Positions 40,302-52,678 of a stretch of DNA of 64,000 nucleotides are shown in pieces; the first letter of the stretch is position 1; every line of letters begins with the position of its first letter. The stretch is taken from assembly GCA_963691705.1 (NCBI GenBank), contig OY829538.1, positions 28,106,836-28,170,835 on the forward strand. Direction: 5' to 3'. The notes under the pieces are model-generated. The model saw only the letters and a program-made list of their open reading frames with translations. It was not told where the DNA came from and made no database searches. This DNA comes from Viola odorata. Taxonomy: Eukaryota; Streptophyta; Magnoliopsida; Malpighiales; Violaceae. The position numbers were made by a program, and so were the translations under genes.

Positions 40302-40794
40302 ATGATGGTCATAGGGTCTGTCATAACCCATCAGGTTGTTCAAGCTAGCTCTCTCAATGTTAAAACCTGTGATTTACATATTATTTTTTTGATTAAACCA
40401 CTTGGTTTCCACTGTCTAGATGGATGGGTTTCTTCCATATAGAGAAAGGTTTTCTTTTGATGAATACAGGTCTCACAATCAAGGTAGACCAGATCTTCAG
40501 CCACAAGAACAAAGGGAACTACAAATTTCCTCCAGTGGATGCAGAAGGCAACCCTGTTCTACCTCTTAAAGAGGATCTGCCCCCACCAGCTCCTGCACCT
40601 CAGCCAGTCCTTGCACCACAACCTGCTCGTCCACCAAATCCTCCATCAGCTGCTTCTAGTACCTCCCAGACAGATTCCCACAACTTAGCAACCCTCGCAG
40701 CTCGGACTGAGCTCCTGTGTGAGCTCTTTGATCTCCAGCAAAAAACTGCTAGCGGTAAATTGACCCGGAGGCCGTTGTACATGCCAAGATAAAG
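40302..40794 (+). repeat. B monomer with recurrent 1-nt deletion, 7-mer copy 1
   Basis: GATGGATGG at 40423/40424. Threonine 59, alanine 117. Sixth unit of the 3457-bp HOR. Confidence 0.9.
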
Positions 40795-41288
40795 ATGATG
40801 GTCATGGGGTCTGTCATAACCCATCAGGTTGTTCAAGCTAGCTCTCTCAATGTTAAAACCTGTGATTTACATATTATTTCTTTGATTAAACCACTTGGTC
40901 TCCGCTGTCTAGATGGAATGGGTTTCTTTCATATAGAGAAAGGTTTTCTTTTGATGAATACAGGTTTCACAATCAACGTGGACCAGATCTCCAGCCACAA
41001 GAACAAAGGGAACTACAAATTTCCACCACTAGATGCAGAAGGCAACCATGTTCTACCTCTTGATGAAGATCTACCCCCACCAGCTCCTGCACCTCAGCCA
41101 GTCCTTGCACCACAACCTGCTCGTCCACCAAATCCTCCATCAGCTACTGCTAGTACCTCCCAAACAGATTCCCACAACTTAGCAACCCTCGCAGCTCGGA
41201 CTGAGCTTCTGCGTGAGCTCTTTGAGCTCCAGCAAAAAACTGCTAGCGGTAAATTGACCCGGAGGCCGTTGTACATGCCAAGATAAAG
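40795..41288 (+). repeat. Hybrid monomer, C front and D body, 7-mer copy 1
   Basis: CDLHIIS front; D-like from arginine 37 on, with asparagine 61. Asparagine 61 links its D part to the D units at 35362 and 37338. It also has CCACCACTA for CCTCCACTA, shared with 44252. Confidence 0.84.
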
Positions 41289-43758
41289 ATGATGGTCATG
41301 GGGTCTGTCATAACCCATCAGGTTGTTCAAGCTAGCTCTCTCAATGTTAAAACCTGTGATTTATATATTATTTCTTTGATTAAACCACTTGGTCTCCACT
41401 GTCTAGATGGAGTGGGTTTCTTCCATATAGAGAAAGGCTTTCTTTTCATGAATACGGGTTTTACAATCAAGGTGGACCAGATCTTCAGCCACAAGAACAA
41501 AGGGAACTACAAATTTCCTCCACTGCATGCAGAAGGCAACCCTGTTCTACCTCTTGATGTAGATCTGCCCCCACCAGCTCCTGAACCTCAGGCAGTCCTT
41601 GCACCACAACCTGCTCGTCCACCAAATCCTTCATCAGTTGCTTCTAGTACCTCCCAGACAGATTCCCACAACTTAGCAACCCTCGCAGCTCGGACTGAGC
41701 TCCTGTGTGAACTCTTTGAGCTCCAGCAAAAAACTGCTAGCGGTAAATTGACCCGGAGGCCGTTGTACATGCCAAGATAAAGATGATGGTCATAGGGTCT
41801 GTCATAACCCATCAGGTTGTTCAAGCTAGCTCTCTCAATGTTAAAACCTGTGATTTACATATTATTTTTTTGATTAAACCACTTGGTTTCCACTGTCTAG
41901 ATGGAATGGGTTTCTTCCATATAGAGAAAGGTTTTCTTTTGATGAATACAGGTCTCAAAATCAAGGTAGACCAGATCTTCAGCCACAAGAACAAAGGGAA
42001 CTACAAATTTCCTCCAGTGGATGCAGAAGGCAACCCTGTTCTACCTCTTAAAGAGGATCTGCCCCCACCAGCTCCTGCACCTCAGCCAGTCCTTGCACCA
42101 CAACCTGCTCGTCCACCAAATCCTCCATCAGTTGCTTCTAGTACCTCCCAGACAGATTCCCACAACTTAGCAACCCTCGCAGCTCGGACTGAGCTCCTGT
42201 GTGAGCTCTTTGATCTCCAGCAAAAAACTGCTAGCGGTAAATTGACCCGGAGGCCGTTGTACATGCCAAGATAAAGATGATGGTCATGGGGTCTGTCATA
42301 ACCCATCAGGTTGTTCAAGCTAGCTCTCTCAATGTTAAAACCTATGATTTACATATTATTTCTTTGATTAAACCACTTGGTCTCCACTGTCTAGATGGAG
42401 TGGGTTTCTTCCATATAGAGAAAGGCTTTCTATTCATGAATACGGGTTTTACAATCAAGGTGGACCAGATCTACAGCCACAAGAACAAAGGGAACTACAA
42501 ATTTCCTCCACTGCATGCAGAAGGCAACCCTGTTCTACCTCTTGATGTAGATCTGCCCCCACCAGCTCCTGAACCTCAGCCAGTCCTTGCACCACAACCT
42601 GCTCGTCCACCAAATCCTCCATCAGTTGCTTCTAGTACCTCCCAGACAGATTCCCACAACTTAAAAACCCTCGCAGCTCGGACTGAGCTCCTGTGTGAGC
42701 TCTTTGAGCTCCAGCAAAAAACTGCTAGCGGTAAATTGACCCGGAGGCCGTTGTACATGCCAAGATAAAGATGATGACCTCGGGGTCTGTCATAACCCAT
42801 CAGGTTGTTCAAGCTAGCTCTCTCAATGTTAAAACCTATGATTTACATGTTATTTCTTTGATTAAACCACTTGGTCTCCGCTGTCTAGATGGAATGGGTT
42901 TCTTTCATATAGAGAAAGGTTTTCTTTTGATGAATACAGGTTTCACAATCAAGGTGGACCAGATCTCCAGCCACAAGAACAAAGGGAACTACAAATTTCC
43001 TCCACTAGATGCAGAAGGCAACCATGTTCTACCTCTTGATGAAGATCTACCCCCACCAGCTCCTGCACCTCAGCCAGTCCTTGCACCACAACCTGCTCGT
43101 CCACCAAATCCTCCATCAGCTACTGCTAGTACCTCCCAAACAGATTCCCACAACTTAGCAACCCTCGCAGCTCGGGCTGAGCTTCTGCGTGAGCTCTTTG
43201 AGCTCCAGCAAAAAACTGCTAGCGGTAAATTGACCCGGAGGCCGTTGTACATGCCAAGATAAAGATGATGGTCATGGGGTCTGTCATAACCCATCAGGTT
43301 GTTCAAGCTAGCTCTCTCAATGTTAAAACCTGTGATTTATATATTATTTCTTTGATTAAACCACTTGGTCTCCACTGTCTAGATGGAGTGGGTTTCTTCC
43401 ATATAGAGAAAGGCTTTCTTTTCATGAATACGGGTTTTACAATCAAGGTGGACCAGATCTTCAGCCACAAGAACAAAGGGAACTACAAATTTCCTCCACT
43501 GCATGCAGAAGGCAACCCTGTTCTACCTCTTGATGTAGATCTGCCCCCACCAGCTCCTGAACCTCAGCCAGTCCTTGCACCACAACCTGCTCGTCCACCA
43601 AATCCTCCATCAGTTGCTTCTAGTACCTCCCAGACAGATTCCCACAACTTAGCAACCCTCGCAGCTCGGACTGAGCTCCTGTGTGAGCTCTTTGAGCTCC
43701 AGCAAAAAACTGCTAGCGGTAAATTGACCCGGAGGCCGTTGTACATGCCAAGATAAAG

Positions 43759-44251
43759 ATGATGGTCATAGGGTCTGTCATAACCCATCAGGTTGTTCAA
43801 GCTAGCTCTCTCAATGTTAAAACCTGTGATTTACATATTATTTTTTTGATTAAACCACTTGGTTTCCACTGTCTAGATGGATGGGTTTCTTCCATATAGA
43901 GAAAGGTTTTCTTTTGATGAATACAGGTCTCACAATCAAGGTAGACCAGATCTTCAGCCACAAGAACAAAGGGAACTACAAATTTCCTCCAGTGGATGCA
44001 GAAGGCAACCCTGTTCTACCTCTTAAAGAGGATCTGCCCCCACCAGCTCCTGCACCTCAGCCAGTCCTTGCACCACAACCTGCTCGTCCACCAAATCCTC
44101 CATCAGCTGCTTCTAGTACCTCCCTGACAGATTCCCACAACTTAGCAACCCTCGCAGCTCGGACTGAGCTCCTGTGTGAGCTCTTTGATCTCCAGCAAAA
44201 AACTGCTAGCGGTAAATTGACCCGGAGGCCGTTGTACATGCCAAGATAAAG
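43759..44251 (+). repeat. B monomer with recurrent 1-nt deletion, 7-mer copy 2
   Basis: Deletion at 43880/43881, with private leucine 123. Confidence 0.9.
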
Positions 44252-44745
44252 ATGATGGTCATGGGGTCTGTCATAACCCATCAGGTTGTTCAAGCTAGCT
44301 CTCTCAATGTTAAAACCTGTGATTTACATATTATTTCTTTGATTAAACCACTTGGTCTCCGCTGTCTAGATGGAATGGGTTTCTTTCATATAGAGAAAGG
44401 TTTTCTTTTGATGAATACAGGTTTCACAATCAACGTGGACCAGATCTCCAGCCACAAGAACAAAGGGAACTACAAATTTCCACCACTAGATGCAGAAGGC
44501 AACCATGTTCTACCTCTTGATGAAGATCTACCCCCACCAGCTCCTGCACCTCAGCCAGTCCTTGCACCACAACCTGCTCGTCCACCAAATTCTCCATCAG
44601 CTACTGCTAGTACCTCCCAAACAGATTCCCACAACTTAGCAACCCTCGCAGCTCGGACTGAGCTTCTGCGTGAGCTCTTTGAGCTCCAGCAAAAAACTGC
44701 TAGCGGTAAATTGACCCGGAGGCCGTTGTACATGCCAAGATAAAG
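44252..44745 (+). repeat. Hybrid monomer, C front and D body, 7-mer copy 2
   Basis: Same chimera as 40795, at 3457 bp, with private serine at 114. Confidence 0.84.
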
Positions 44746-47215
44746 ATGATGGTCATGGGGTCTGTCATAACCCATCAGGTTGTTCAAGCTAGCTCTCTCA
44801 ATGTTAAAACCTGTGATTTATATATTATTTCTTTGATTAAACCACTTGGTCTCCACTGTCTAGATGGAGTGGGTTTCTTCCATATAGAGAAAGGCTTTCT
44901 TTTCATGAATACGGGTTTTACAATCAAGGTGGACCAGATCTTCAGCCACAAGAACAAAGGGAACTACAAATTTCCTCCACTGCATGCAGAAGGCAACCCT
45001 GTTCTACCTCTTGATGTAGATCTGCCCCCACCAGCTCCTGAACCTCAGGCAGTCCTTGCACCACAACCTGCTCGTCCACCAAATCCTTCATCAGTTGCTT
45101 CTAGTACCTCCCAGACAGATTCCCACAACTTAGCAACCCTCGCAGCTCGGACTGAGCTCCTGTGTGAACTCTTTGAGCTCCAGCAAAAAACTGCTAGCGG
45201 TAAATTGACCCGGAGGCCGTTGTACATGCCAAGATAAAGATGATGGTCATAGGGTCTGTCATAACCCATCAGGTTGTTCAAGCTAGCTCTCTCAATGTTA
45301 AAACCTGTGATTTACATATTATTTTTTTGATTAAACCACTTGGTTTCCACTGTCTAGATGGAATGGGTTTCTTCCATATAGAGAAAGGTTTTCTTTTGAT
45401 GAATACACGTCTCAAAATCAAGGTAGACCAGATCTTCAGCCACAAGAACAAAGGGAACTACAAATTTCCTCCAGTGGATGCAGAAGGCAACCCTGTTCTA
45501 CCTCTTAAAGAGGATCTGCCCCCACCAGCTCCTGCACCTCAGCCAGTCCTTGCACCACAACCTGCTCGTCCACCAAATCCTCCATCAGTTGCTTCTAGTA
45601 CCTCCCAGACAGATTCCCACAACTTAGCAACCCTCGCAGCTCGGACTGAGCTCCTGTGTGAGCTCTTTGATCTCCAGCAAAAAACTGCTAGCGGTAAATT
45701 GACCCGGAGGCCGTTGTACATGCCAAGATAAAGATGATGGTCATGGGGTCTGTCATAACCCATCAGGTTGTTCAAGCTAGCTCTCTCAATGTTAAAACCT
45801 ATGATTTACATATTATTTCTTTGATTAAACCACTTGGTCTCCACTGTCTAGATGGAGTGGGTTTCTTCCATATAGAGAAAGGCTTTCTATTCATGAATAC
45901 GGGTTTTACAATCAAGGTGGACCAGATCTACAGCCACAAGAACAAAGGGAACTACAAATTTCCTCCACTGCATGCAGAAGGCAACCCTGTTCTACCTCTT
46001 GATGTAGATCTGCCCCCACCAGCTCCTGAACCTCAGCCAGTCCTTGCACCACAACCTGCTCGTCCACCAAATCCTCCATCAGTTGCTTCTAGTACCTCCC
46101 AGACAGATTCCCACAACTTAAAAACCCTCGCAGCTCGGACTGAGCTCCTGTGTGAGCTCTTTGAGCTCCAGCAAAAAACTGCTAGCGGTAAATTGACCCG
46201 GAGGCCGTTGTACATGCCAAGATAAAGATGATGACCTCGGGGTCTGTCATAACCCATCAGGTTGTTCAAGCTAGCTCTCTCAATGTTAAAACCTATGATT
46301 TACATGTTATTTCTTTGATTAAACCACTTGGTCTCCGCTGTCTAGATGGAATGGGTTTCTTTCATATAGAGAAAGGTTTTCTTTTGATGAATACAGGTTT
46401 CACAATCAAGGTGGACCAGATCTCCAGCCACAAGAACAAAGGGAACTACAAATTTCCTCCACTAGATGCAGAAGGCAACCATGTTCTACCTCTTGATGAA
46501 GATCTACCCCCACCAGCTCCTGCACCTCAGCCAGTCCTTGCACCACAACCTGCTCGTCCACCAAATCCTCCATCAGCTACTGCTAGTACCTCCCAAACAG
46601 ATTCCCACAACTTAGCAACCCTCGCAGCTCGGGCTGAGCTTCTGCGTGAGCTCTTTGAGCTCCAGCAAAAAACTGCTAGCGGTAAATTGACCCGGAGGCC
46701 GTTGTACATGCCAAGATAAAGATGATGGTCAAGGGGTCTGTCATAACCCATCAGGTTGTTCAAGCTAGCTCTCTCAATGTTAAAACCTGTGATTTATATA
46801 TTATTTCTTTGATTAAACCACTTGGTCTCCACTGTCTAGATGGAGTGGGTTTCTTCCATATAGAGAAAGGCTTTCTTTTCATGAATACGGGTTTTACAAT
46901 CAAGGTGGACCAGATCTTCAGCCACAAGAACAAAGGGAACTACAAATTTCCTCCACTGCATGCAGAAGGCAACCCTGTTCTACCTCTTGATGTAGATCTG
47001 CCCCCACCAGCTCCTGAACCTCAGCCAGTCCTTGCACCACAACCTGCTCGTCCACCAAATCCTCCATCAGTTGCTTCTAGTACCTCCCAGACAGATTCCC
47101 ACAACTTAGCAACCCTCGCAGCTCGGACTGAGCTCCTGTGTGAGCTCTTTGAGCTCCAGCAAAAAACTGCTAGCGGTAAATTGACCCGGAGGCCGTTGTA
47201 CATGCCAAGATAAAG

Positions 47216-47708
47216 ATGATGGTCATAGGGTCTGTCATAACCCATCAGGTTGTTCAAGCTAGCTCTCTCAATGTTAAAACCTGTGATTTACATATTATTT
47301 TTTTGATTAAACCACTTGGTTTCCACTGTCTAGATGGATGGGTTTCTTCCATATAGAGAAAGGTTTTCTTTTGATGAATACAGGTCTCACAATCAAGGTA
47401 GACCAGATCTTCAGCCACAAGAACAAAGGGAACTACAAATTTCCTCCAGTGGATGCAGAAGGCAACCCTGTTCTACCTCTTAAAGAGGATCTGCCCCCAC
47501 CAGCTCCTGCACCTCAGCCAGTCCTTGCACCACAACCTGCTCGTCCACCAAATCCTCCATCAGCTGCTTCTAGTACCTCCCAGACAGATTCCCACAACTT
47601 AGCAACCCTCGCAGCTCGGACTGAGCTCCTGTGTGAGCTCTTTGATCTCCAGCAAAAAACTGCTAGCGGTAAATTGACCCGGAGGCCGTTGTACATGCCA
47701 AGATAAAG
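47216..47708 (+). repeat. B monomer with recurrent 1-nt deletion, 7-mer copy 3
   Basis: Deletion at 47337/47338. Confidence 0.9.
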
Positions 47709-48202
47709 ATGATGGTCATGGGGTCTGTCATAACCCATCAGGTTGTTCAAGCTAGCTCTCTCAATGTTAAAACCTGTGATTTACATATTATTTCTTTGAT
47801 TAAACCACTTGGTCTCCACTGTCTAGATGGAGTGGGTTTCTTCCATATAGAGAAAGGCTTTCTATTCATGAATACGGGTTTTACAATCAAGGTGGACCAG
47901 ATCTACAGCCACAAGAACAAAGGGAACTACAAATTTCCTCCACTGCATGCAGAAGGCAACCCTGTTCTACCTCTTGATGTAGATCTGCCCCCACCAGCTC
48001 CTGAACCTCAGCCAGTCCTTGCACCACAACCTGCTCGTCCACCAAATCCTCCATCAGTTGCTTCTAGTACCTCCCAGACAGATTCCCACAACTTAGCAAC
48101 CCTCGCAGCTCGGACTGAGCTCCTGTGTGAGCTCTTTGAGCTCCAGTAAAAAACTGCTAGCGGTAAATTGACCCGGAGGCCGTTGTACATGCCAAGATAA
48201 AG
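47709..48202 (+). repeat. C monomer with stop at codon 147
   Basis: CAA to TAA at 48147-48149. It takes the seventh place of the third 3457-bp copy, where the first two copies have a C/D hybrid. Confidence 0.88.
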
Positions 48203-49190
48203 ATGATGGTCATGGGGTCTGTCATAACCCATCAGGTTGTTCAAGCTAGCTCTCTCAATGTTAAAACCTGTGATTTATATATTATTTCTTTGATTAAACC
48301 ACTTGGTCTCCACTGTCTAGATGGAGTGGGTTTCTTCCATATAGAGAAAGGCTTTCTTTTCATGAATACGGGTTTTACAATCAAGGTGGACCAGATCTTC
48401 AGCCACAAGAACAAAGGGAACTACAAATTTCCTCCACTGCATGCAGAAGGCAACCCTGTTCTACCTCTTGATGTAGATCTGCCCCCACCAGCTCCTGAAC
48501 CTCAGGCAGTCCTTGCACCACAACCTGCTCGTCCACCAAATCCTTCATCAGTTTCTTCTAGTACCTCCCAGACAGATTCCCACAACTTAGCAACCCTCGC
48601 AGCTCGGACTGAGCTCCTGTGTGAACTCTTTGAGCTCCAGCAAAAAACTGCTAGCGGTAAATTGACCCGGAGGCCGTTGTACATGCCAAGATAAAGATGA
48701 TGGTCATAGGGTCTGTCATAACCCATCAGGTTGTTCAAGCTAGCTCTCTCAATGTTAAAACCTGTGATTTACATATTATTTTTTTGATTAAACCACTTGG
48801 TTTCCACTGTCTAGATGGAATGGGTTTCTTCCATATAGAGAAAGGTTTTCTTTTGATGAATACACGTCTCAAAATCAAGGTAGACCAGATCTTCAGCCAC
48901 AAGAACAAAGGGAACTACAAATTTCCTCCAGTGGATGCAGAAGGCAACCCTGTTCTACCTCTTAAAGAGGATCTGTCCCCACCAGCTCCTGCACCTCAGC
49001 CAGTCCTTGCACCACAACCTGCTCGTCCACCAAATCCTCCATCAATTGCTTCTAGTACCTCCCAGACAGATTCCCACAACTTAGCAACCCTCGCAGCTCG
49101 GACTGAGCTCCTGTGTGAGCTCTTTGATCTCCAGCAAAAAACTGCTAGCGGTAAATTGACCCGGAGGCCGTTGTACATGCCAAGATAAAG

Positions 49191-49682
49191 ATGATGGTCA
49201 TGGGGTCTGTCATAACCCATCAGGTTGTTCAAGCTAGCTCTCTCAATGTTAAAACCTATGATTTACATATTATTTCTTTGATTAAACCACTTGGTCTCCA
49301 CTGTCTAGATGGAGTGGGTTTCTTCCATATAGAGAAAGGCTTTCTATTCATGAATACGGGTTTTACAATCAAGGTGGACCAGATCTACAGCCACAAGAAC
49401 AAAGGGAACTACAAATTTCCTCCACTGCATGCAGAAGGCAACCCTGTTCTACCTCTTGATGTAGATCTGCCCCCACCAGCTCCTGAACCTCAGCCAGTCC
49501 TTGCACCACAACCTGCTCGTCCACCAAATCCTCCATCAGTTGCTTCTAGTACCTCCCAGACAGATTCCCACAACTTAGCAACCCTCGCAGCTCGGACTGA
49601 GCTCCTGTGTGAGCTCTTTGAGCTCCAGCAAAAAACTGCTAGCGGTAAATTGACCCGGAGGCCGTTGTACATGCCAAGATAA
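49191..49682 (+). CDS. Class C exemplar, hypothetical 163-aa frame
   Basis: Class C is nearly the same as A (about 4 base differences between 49191 and 58605 by eye), with tyrosine 23, histidine 26 and tyrosine 66 as its marks. It is the unit that normally precedes D. The closeness of A and C inside a four-unit HOR suggests that the tetramer arose from a dimer of the form (A/C)-(B or D), with B and D diverging further. Function unknown. Confidence 0.2.
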   Translation: MMVMGSVITHQVVQASSLNVKTYDLHIISLIKPLGLHCLDGVGFFHIEKGFLFMNTGFTIKVDQIYSHKNKGNYKFPPLHAEGNPVLPLDVDLPPPAPEPQPVLAPQPARPPNPPSVASSTSQTDSHNLATLAARTELLCELFELQQKTASGKLTRRPLYMPR

Positions 49683-49684
49683 AG

Positions 49685-50176
49685 ATGATGACCTCGGGGT
49701 CTGTCATAACCCATCAGGTTGTTCAAGCTAGCTCTCTCAATGTTAAAACCTATGATTTACATGTTATTTCTTTGATTAAACCACTTGGTCTCCGCTGTCT
49801 AGATGGAATGGGTTTCTTTCATATAGAGAAAGGTTTTCTTTTGATGAATACAGGTTTCACAATCAAGGTGGACCAGATCTCCAGCCACAAGAACAAAGGG
49901 AACTACAAATTTCCTCCACTAGATGCAGAAGGCAACCATGTTCTACCTCTTGATGAAGATCTACCCCCACCAGCTCCTGCACCTCAGCCAGTCCTTGCAC
50001 CACAACCTGCTCGTCCACCAAATCCTCCATCAGCTACTGCTAGTACCTCCCAAACAGATTCCCACAACTTAGCAACCCTCGCAGCTCGGACTGAGCTTCT
50101 GCGTGAGCTCTTTGAGCTCCAGCAAAAAACTGCTAGCGGTAAATTGACCCGGAGGCCGTTGTACATGCCAAGATAA
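49685..50176 (+). CDS. Class D exemplar, hypothetical 163-aa frame
   Basis: Class D is the most distinct: TSG at residues 3-5, tyrosine 23, valine 27, arginine 37, serine 66, aspartate 80, histidine 85, DED at 90-92, ATAS at 117-120 and arginine 140. Its front end contains CTCGGG in most copies, absent from A, B and C, which makes it a once-per-HOR landmark. Most D units keep the 163-codon frame; those at 12147, 57123 and 60086, and the D-like hybrid at 61568, do not. Function unknown. Confidence 0.2.
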   Translation: MMTSGSVITHQVVQASSLNVKTYDLHVISLIKPLGLRCLDGMGFFHIEKGFLLMNTGFTIKVDQISSHKNKGNYKFPPLDAEGNHVLPLDEDLPPPAPAPQPVLAPQPARPPNPPSATASTSQTDSHNLATLAARTELLRELFELQQKTASGKLTRRPLYMPR

Positions 50177-50184
50177 AGATGATG
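50114..50184 (+). other. Near-invariant 71-bp tract at monomer end (exemplar)
   Basis: From the last GAGCTCC through the TAA to the next ATGATG, the units are almost identical in all four classes, while the rest of the monomer carries the class-specific sites. Exceptions are single changes, e.g. near 6685, 16567, 33324, 48147, 50658, 62024 and AGTGG at the right edge. It could be a constrained binding site, like the conserved boxes of other centromeric satellites, or simply a stretch last swept by conversion. Confidence 0.5.
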
Positions 50185-50672
50185 GTCATGGGGTCTGTCA
50201 TAACCCATCAGGTTGTTCAAGCTAGCTCTCTCAATGTTAAAACCTATGATTTACATATTATTTCTTTGATTAAACCACTTGGTCTCCACTGTCTAGATGG
50301 AGTGGGTTTCTTCCATATAGAGAAAGGCTTTCTATTCATGAATACGGGTTTTACAATCAAGGTGGACCAGATCTACAGCCACAAGAACAAAGGGAACTAA
50401 AAATTTCCTCCACTGCATGCAGAAGGCAACCCTGTTCTACCTCTTGATGTAGATCTGCCCCCACCAGCTCCTGAACCTCAGCCAGTCCTTGCACCACAAC
50501 CTGCTCGTCCACCAAATCCTCCATCAGTTGCTTCTAGTAGCTCCCAGACAGATTCCCACAACTTAGCAACCCTCGCAGCTCGGACTGAGCTCCTGTGTGA
50601 GCTCTTTGAGCTCCAGCAAAAAACTGCTAGCGGTAAATTGACCCGGAGGCCGTTGTAGATGCCAAGATAAAG
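50179..50672 (+). repeat. C monomer with two stops
   Basis: TAC to TAA at 50398-50400 (codon 74) and TAC to TAG at 50656-50658 (codon 160), plus AGTAGCTCC for AGTACCTCC. It follows a D unit, where A is expected. Confidence 0.88.
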
Positions 50673-51166
50673 ATGATGACCTCGGGGTCTGTCATAACCC
50701 ATCAGGTTGTTCAAGCTAGCTCTCTCAATGTTAAAACCTATGATTTACATGTTATTTCTTTGATTAAACCACTTGGTCTCCGCTGTCTTGATGGAATGGG
50801 TTTCTTTCATATAGAGAAAGGTTTTCTTTTGATGAATACAGGTCTCACAATGAAGGTAGACCAGATCTTCAGCCACAAGAACAAAGGGAACTACAAATTT
50901 CCTCCACTGCATGCAGAAGGCAACCCTGTTCTACCTCTTGATGTAGATCTGCCCCCACCAGCTCCTGAACCTCAGCCAGTCCTTGCACCACAACCTGCTC
51001 GTCCACCAAATCCTCCATCAGTTGCTTCTAGTACCTCCCAGACAGATTCCCACAACTTAGCAACCCTCGCAGCTCGGACTGAGCTCCTGTGTGAGCTCTT
51101 TGAGCTCCAGCAAAAAACTGCTAGCGGTAAATTGACCCGGAGGCCGTTGTACATGCCAAGATAAAG
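50673..51166 (+). repeat. Triple hybrid monomer, D front, B centre, A/C tail
   Basis: TSGS, tyrosine 23, valine 27 and arginine 37 are D; LTMKV at 58-62 is the B variant seen at 6220 and 52186; HAEG, DVD, glutamate 99 and VASS are A/C. The frame stays open. Confidence 0.82.
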
Positions 51167-51691
51167 ATGATGGTCATGGGGTCTGTCATAACCCATCAGG
51201 TTGGTCATGGGGTCTGTCATAACCCATCAGGTTGTTCAAGCTAGCTCTCTCAATGTTAAAACCTGTGATTTATATATTATTTCTTTGATTAAACCACTTG
51301 GTCTCCACTGTCTAGATGGAGTGGGTTTCTTCCATATAGAGAAAGGCTTTCTTTTCATGAATACGGGTTTTACAATCAAGGTGGACCAGATCTTCAGCCA
51401 CAAGAACAAAGGGAACTACAAATTTCCTCCACTGCATGCAGAAGGCAACCCTGTTCTACCTCTTGATGTAGATCTGCCCCCACCAGCTCCTGAACCTCAG
51501 GCAGTCCTTGCACCACAACCTGCTCGTCCACCAAATCCTTCATCAGCTACTGCTAGTACCTCCCAAACAGATTCCCACAACTTAGCAACCCTCGCAGCTC
51601 GGGCTGAGCTTCTGCGTGAGCTCTTTGAGCTCCTGCAAAAAACTGCTAGCGGTAAATTGACCCGGAGGCCGTTGTACATGCCAAGATAAAG
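51167..51691 (+). repeat. 525-bp monomer with 31-bp tandem duplication, A/D hybrid
   Basis: 51172-51202 is repeated exactly as 51203-51233. The insertion breaks the ATGATG frame, but the ATG at 51207 reopens the usual frame to the TAA at 51687-51689. The unit changes from A (alanine 102, serine 115) to D (ATAS, alanine 136, arginine 140) at residue 116-117. Confidence 0.93.
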
Positions 51692-52185
51692 ATGATGGTC
51701 ATGGGGTCTGTCATAACCCATCAGGTTGTTCAAGCTAGCTCTCTCAATGTTAAAACCTGTGATTTATATATTATTTCTTTGATTAAACCACTTGGTCTCC
51801 ACTGTCTAGATGGAGTGGGTTTCTTCCATATAGAGAAAGGCTTTCTTTTCATGAATACGGGTTTTACAATCAAGGTGGACCAGATCTTCAGCCACAAGAA
51901 CAAAGGGAACTACAAATTTCCTCCACTGCATGCAGAAGGCAACCCTGTTCTACCTCTTGATGTAGATCTGCCCCCACCAGCTCCTGAACCTCAGCCAGTC
52001 CTTGCACCACAACCTGCTCGTCCACCAAATCCTCCATCAGTTGCTTCTAGTACCTCCCAGACAGATTCCCACAACTTAGCAACCCTCGCAGCTCGGACTG
52101 AGCTCCTGTGTGAGCTCTTTGAGCTCCAGCAAAAAACTGCTAGCGGTAAATTGACCCGGAGGCCGTTGTACATGCCAAGATAAAG

Positions 52186-52678
52186 ATGATGGTCATAGGG
52201 TCTGTCATAACCCATCAGGTTGTTCAAGCTAGCTCTCTCAATGTTAAAACCTGTGATTTACATATTATTTTTTTGATTAAACCACTTGGTTTCCACTGTC
52301 TAGATGGATGGGTTTCTTCCATATAGAGAAAGGTTTTCTTTTGATGAATACAGGTCTCACAATGAAGGTAGACCAGATCTTCAGCCACAAGAACAAAGGG
52401 AACTACAAATTTCCTCCAGTGGATGCAGAAGGCAACCCTGTTCTACCTCTTAAAGAGGATCTGCCCCCACCAGCTCCTGCACCTCAGCCAGTCCTTGCAC
52501 CACAACCTGCTCGTCCACCAAATCCTCCATCAGCTGCTTCTAGTACCTCCCAGACAGATTCCCACAACTTAGCAACCCTCGCAGCTCGGACTGAGCTCCT
52601 GTGTGAGCTCTTTGATCTCCAGCAAAAAACTGCTAGCGGTAAATTGACCCGGAGGCCGTTGTACATGCCAAGATAAAG
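52186..52678 (+). repeat. B monomer with recurrent 1-nt deletion
   Basis: Deletion at 52307/52308, with methionine 60 (LTMKV). First of the 1975-bp tetramers. Confidence 0.9.

Larger units (their letters stand above)
37832..48202 (+). repeat. Three copies of a seven-unit, 3457-bp HOR
   Basis: Copies start at 37832, 41289 and 44746, each 3457 bp (7 x 494 minus 1). The order in each is A with alanine at 102, B, C with lysine at 130, D with alanine at 136, A with proline at 102, B with the 1-nt deletion, then a seventh unit. The seventh is a C/D hybrid with asparagine at residue 61 in the first two copies (40795, 44252) and a plain C with a stop in the third (47709). A fourth copy begins at 48203 with A-B-C-D and then breaks down. 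Confidence 0.88.
48203..51691 (+). repeat. Irregular junction domain between two HOR types
   Basis: After A-B-C-D (48203-50178) the order breaks: a C unit with two stops (50179), a D/B/A chimera (50673), and an A/D chimera with a 31-bp tandem duplication (51167). Left of it the 7-unit HOR rules; right of it the 1975-bp tetramer rules. Concentration of chimeras and rare lesions here fits a site of repeated unequal exchange, or alternatively an assembly join. Confidence 0.75.

Noticed and set aside
50114..50184. CENP-B box near CCCGG in the conserved tract
   Set aside because: On the strand reading CCGGG, the upstream TTCG and the central A required by the mammalian consensus are absent.
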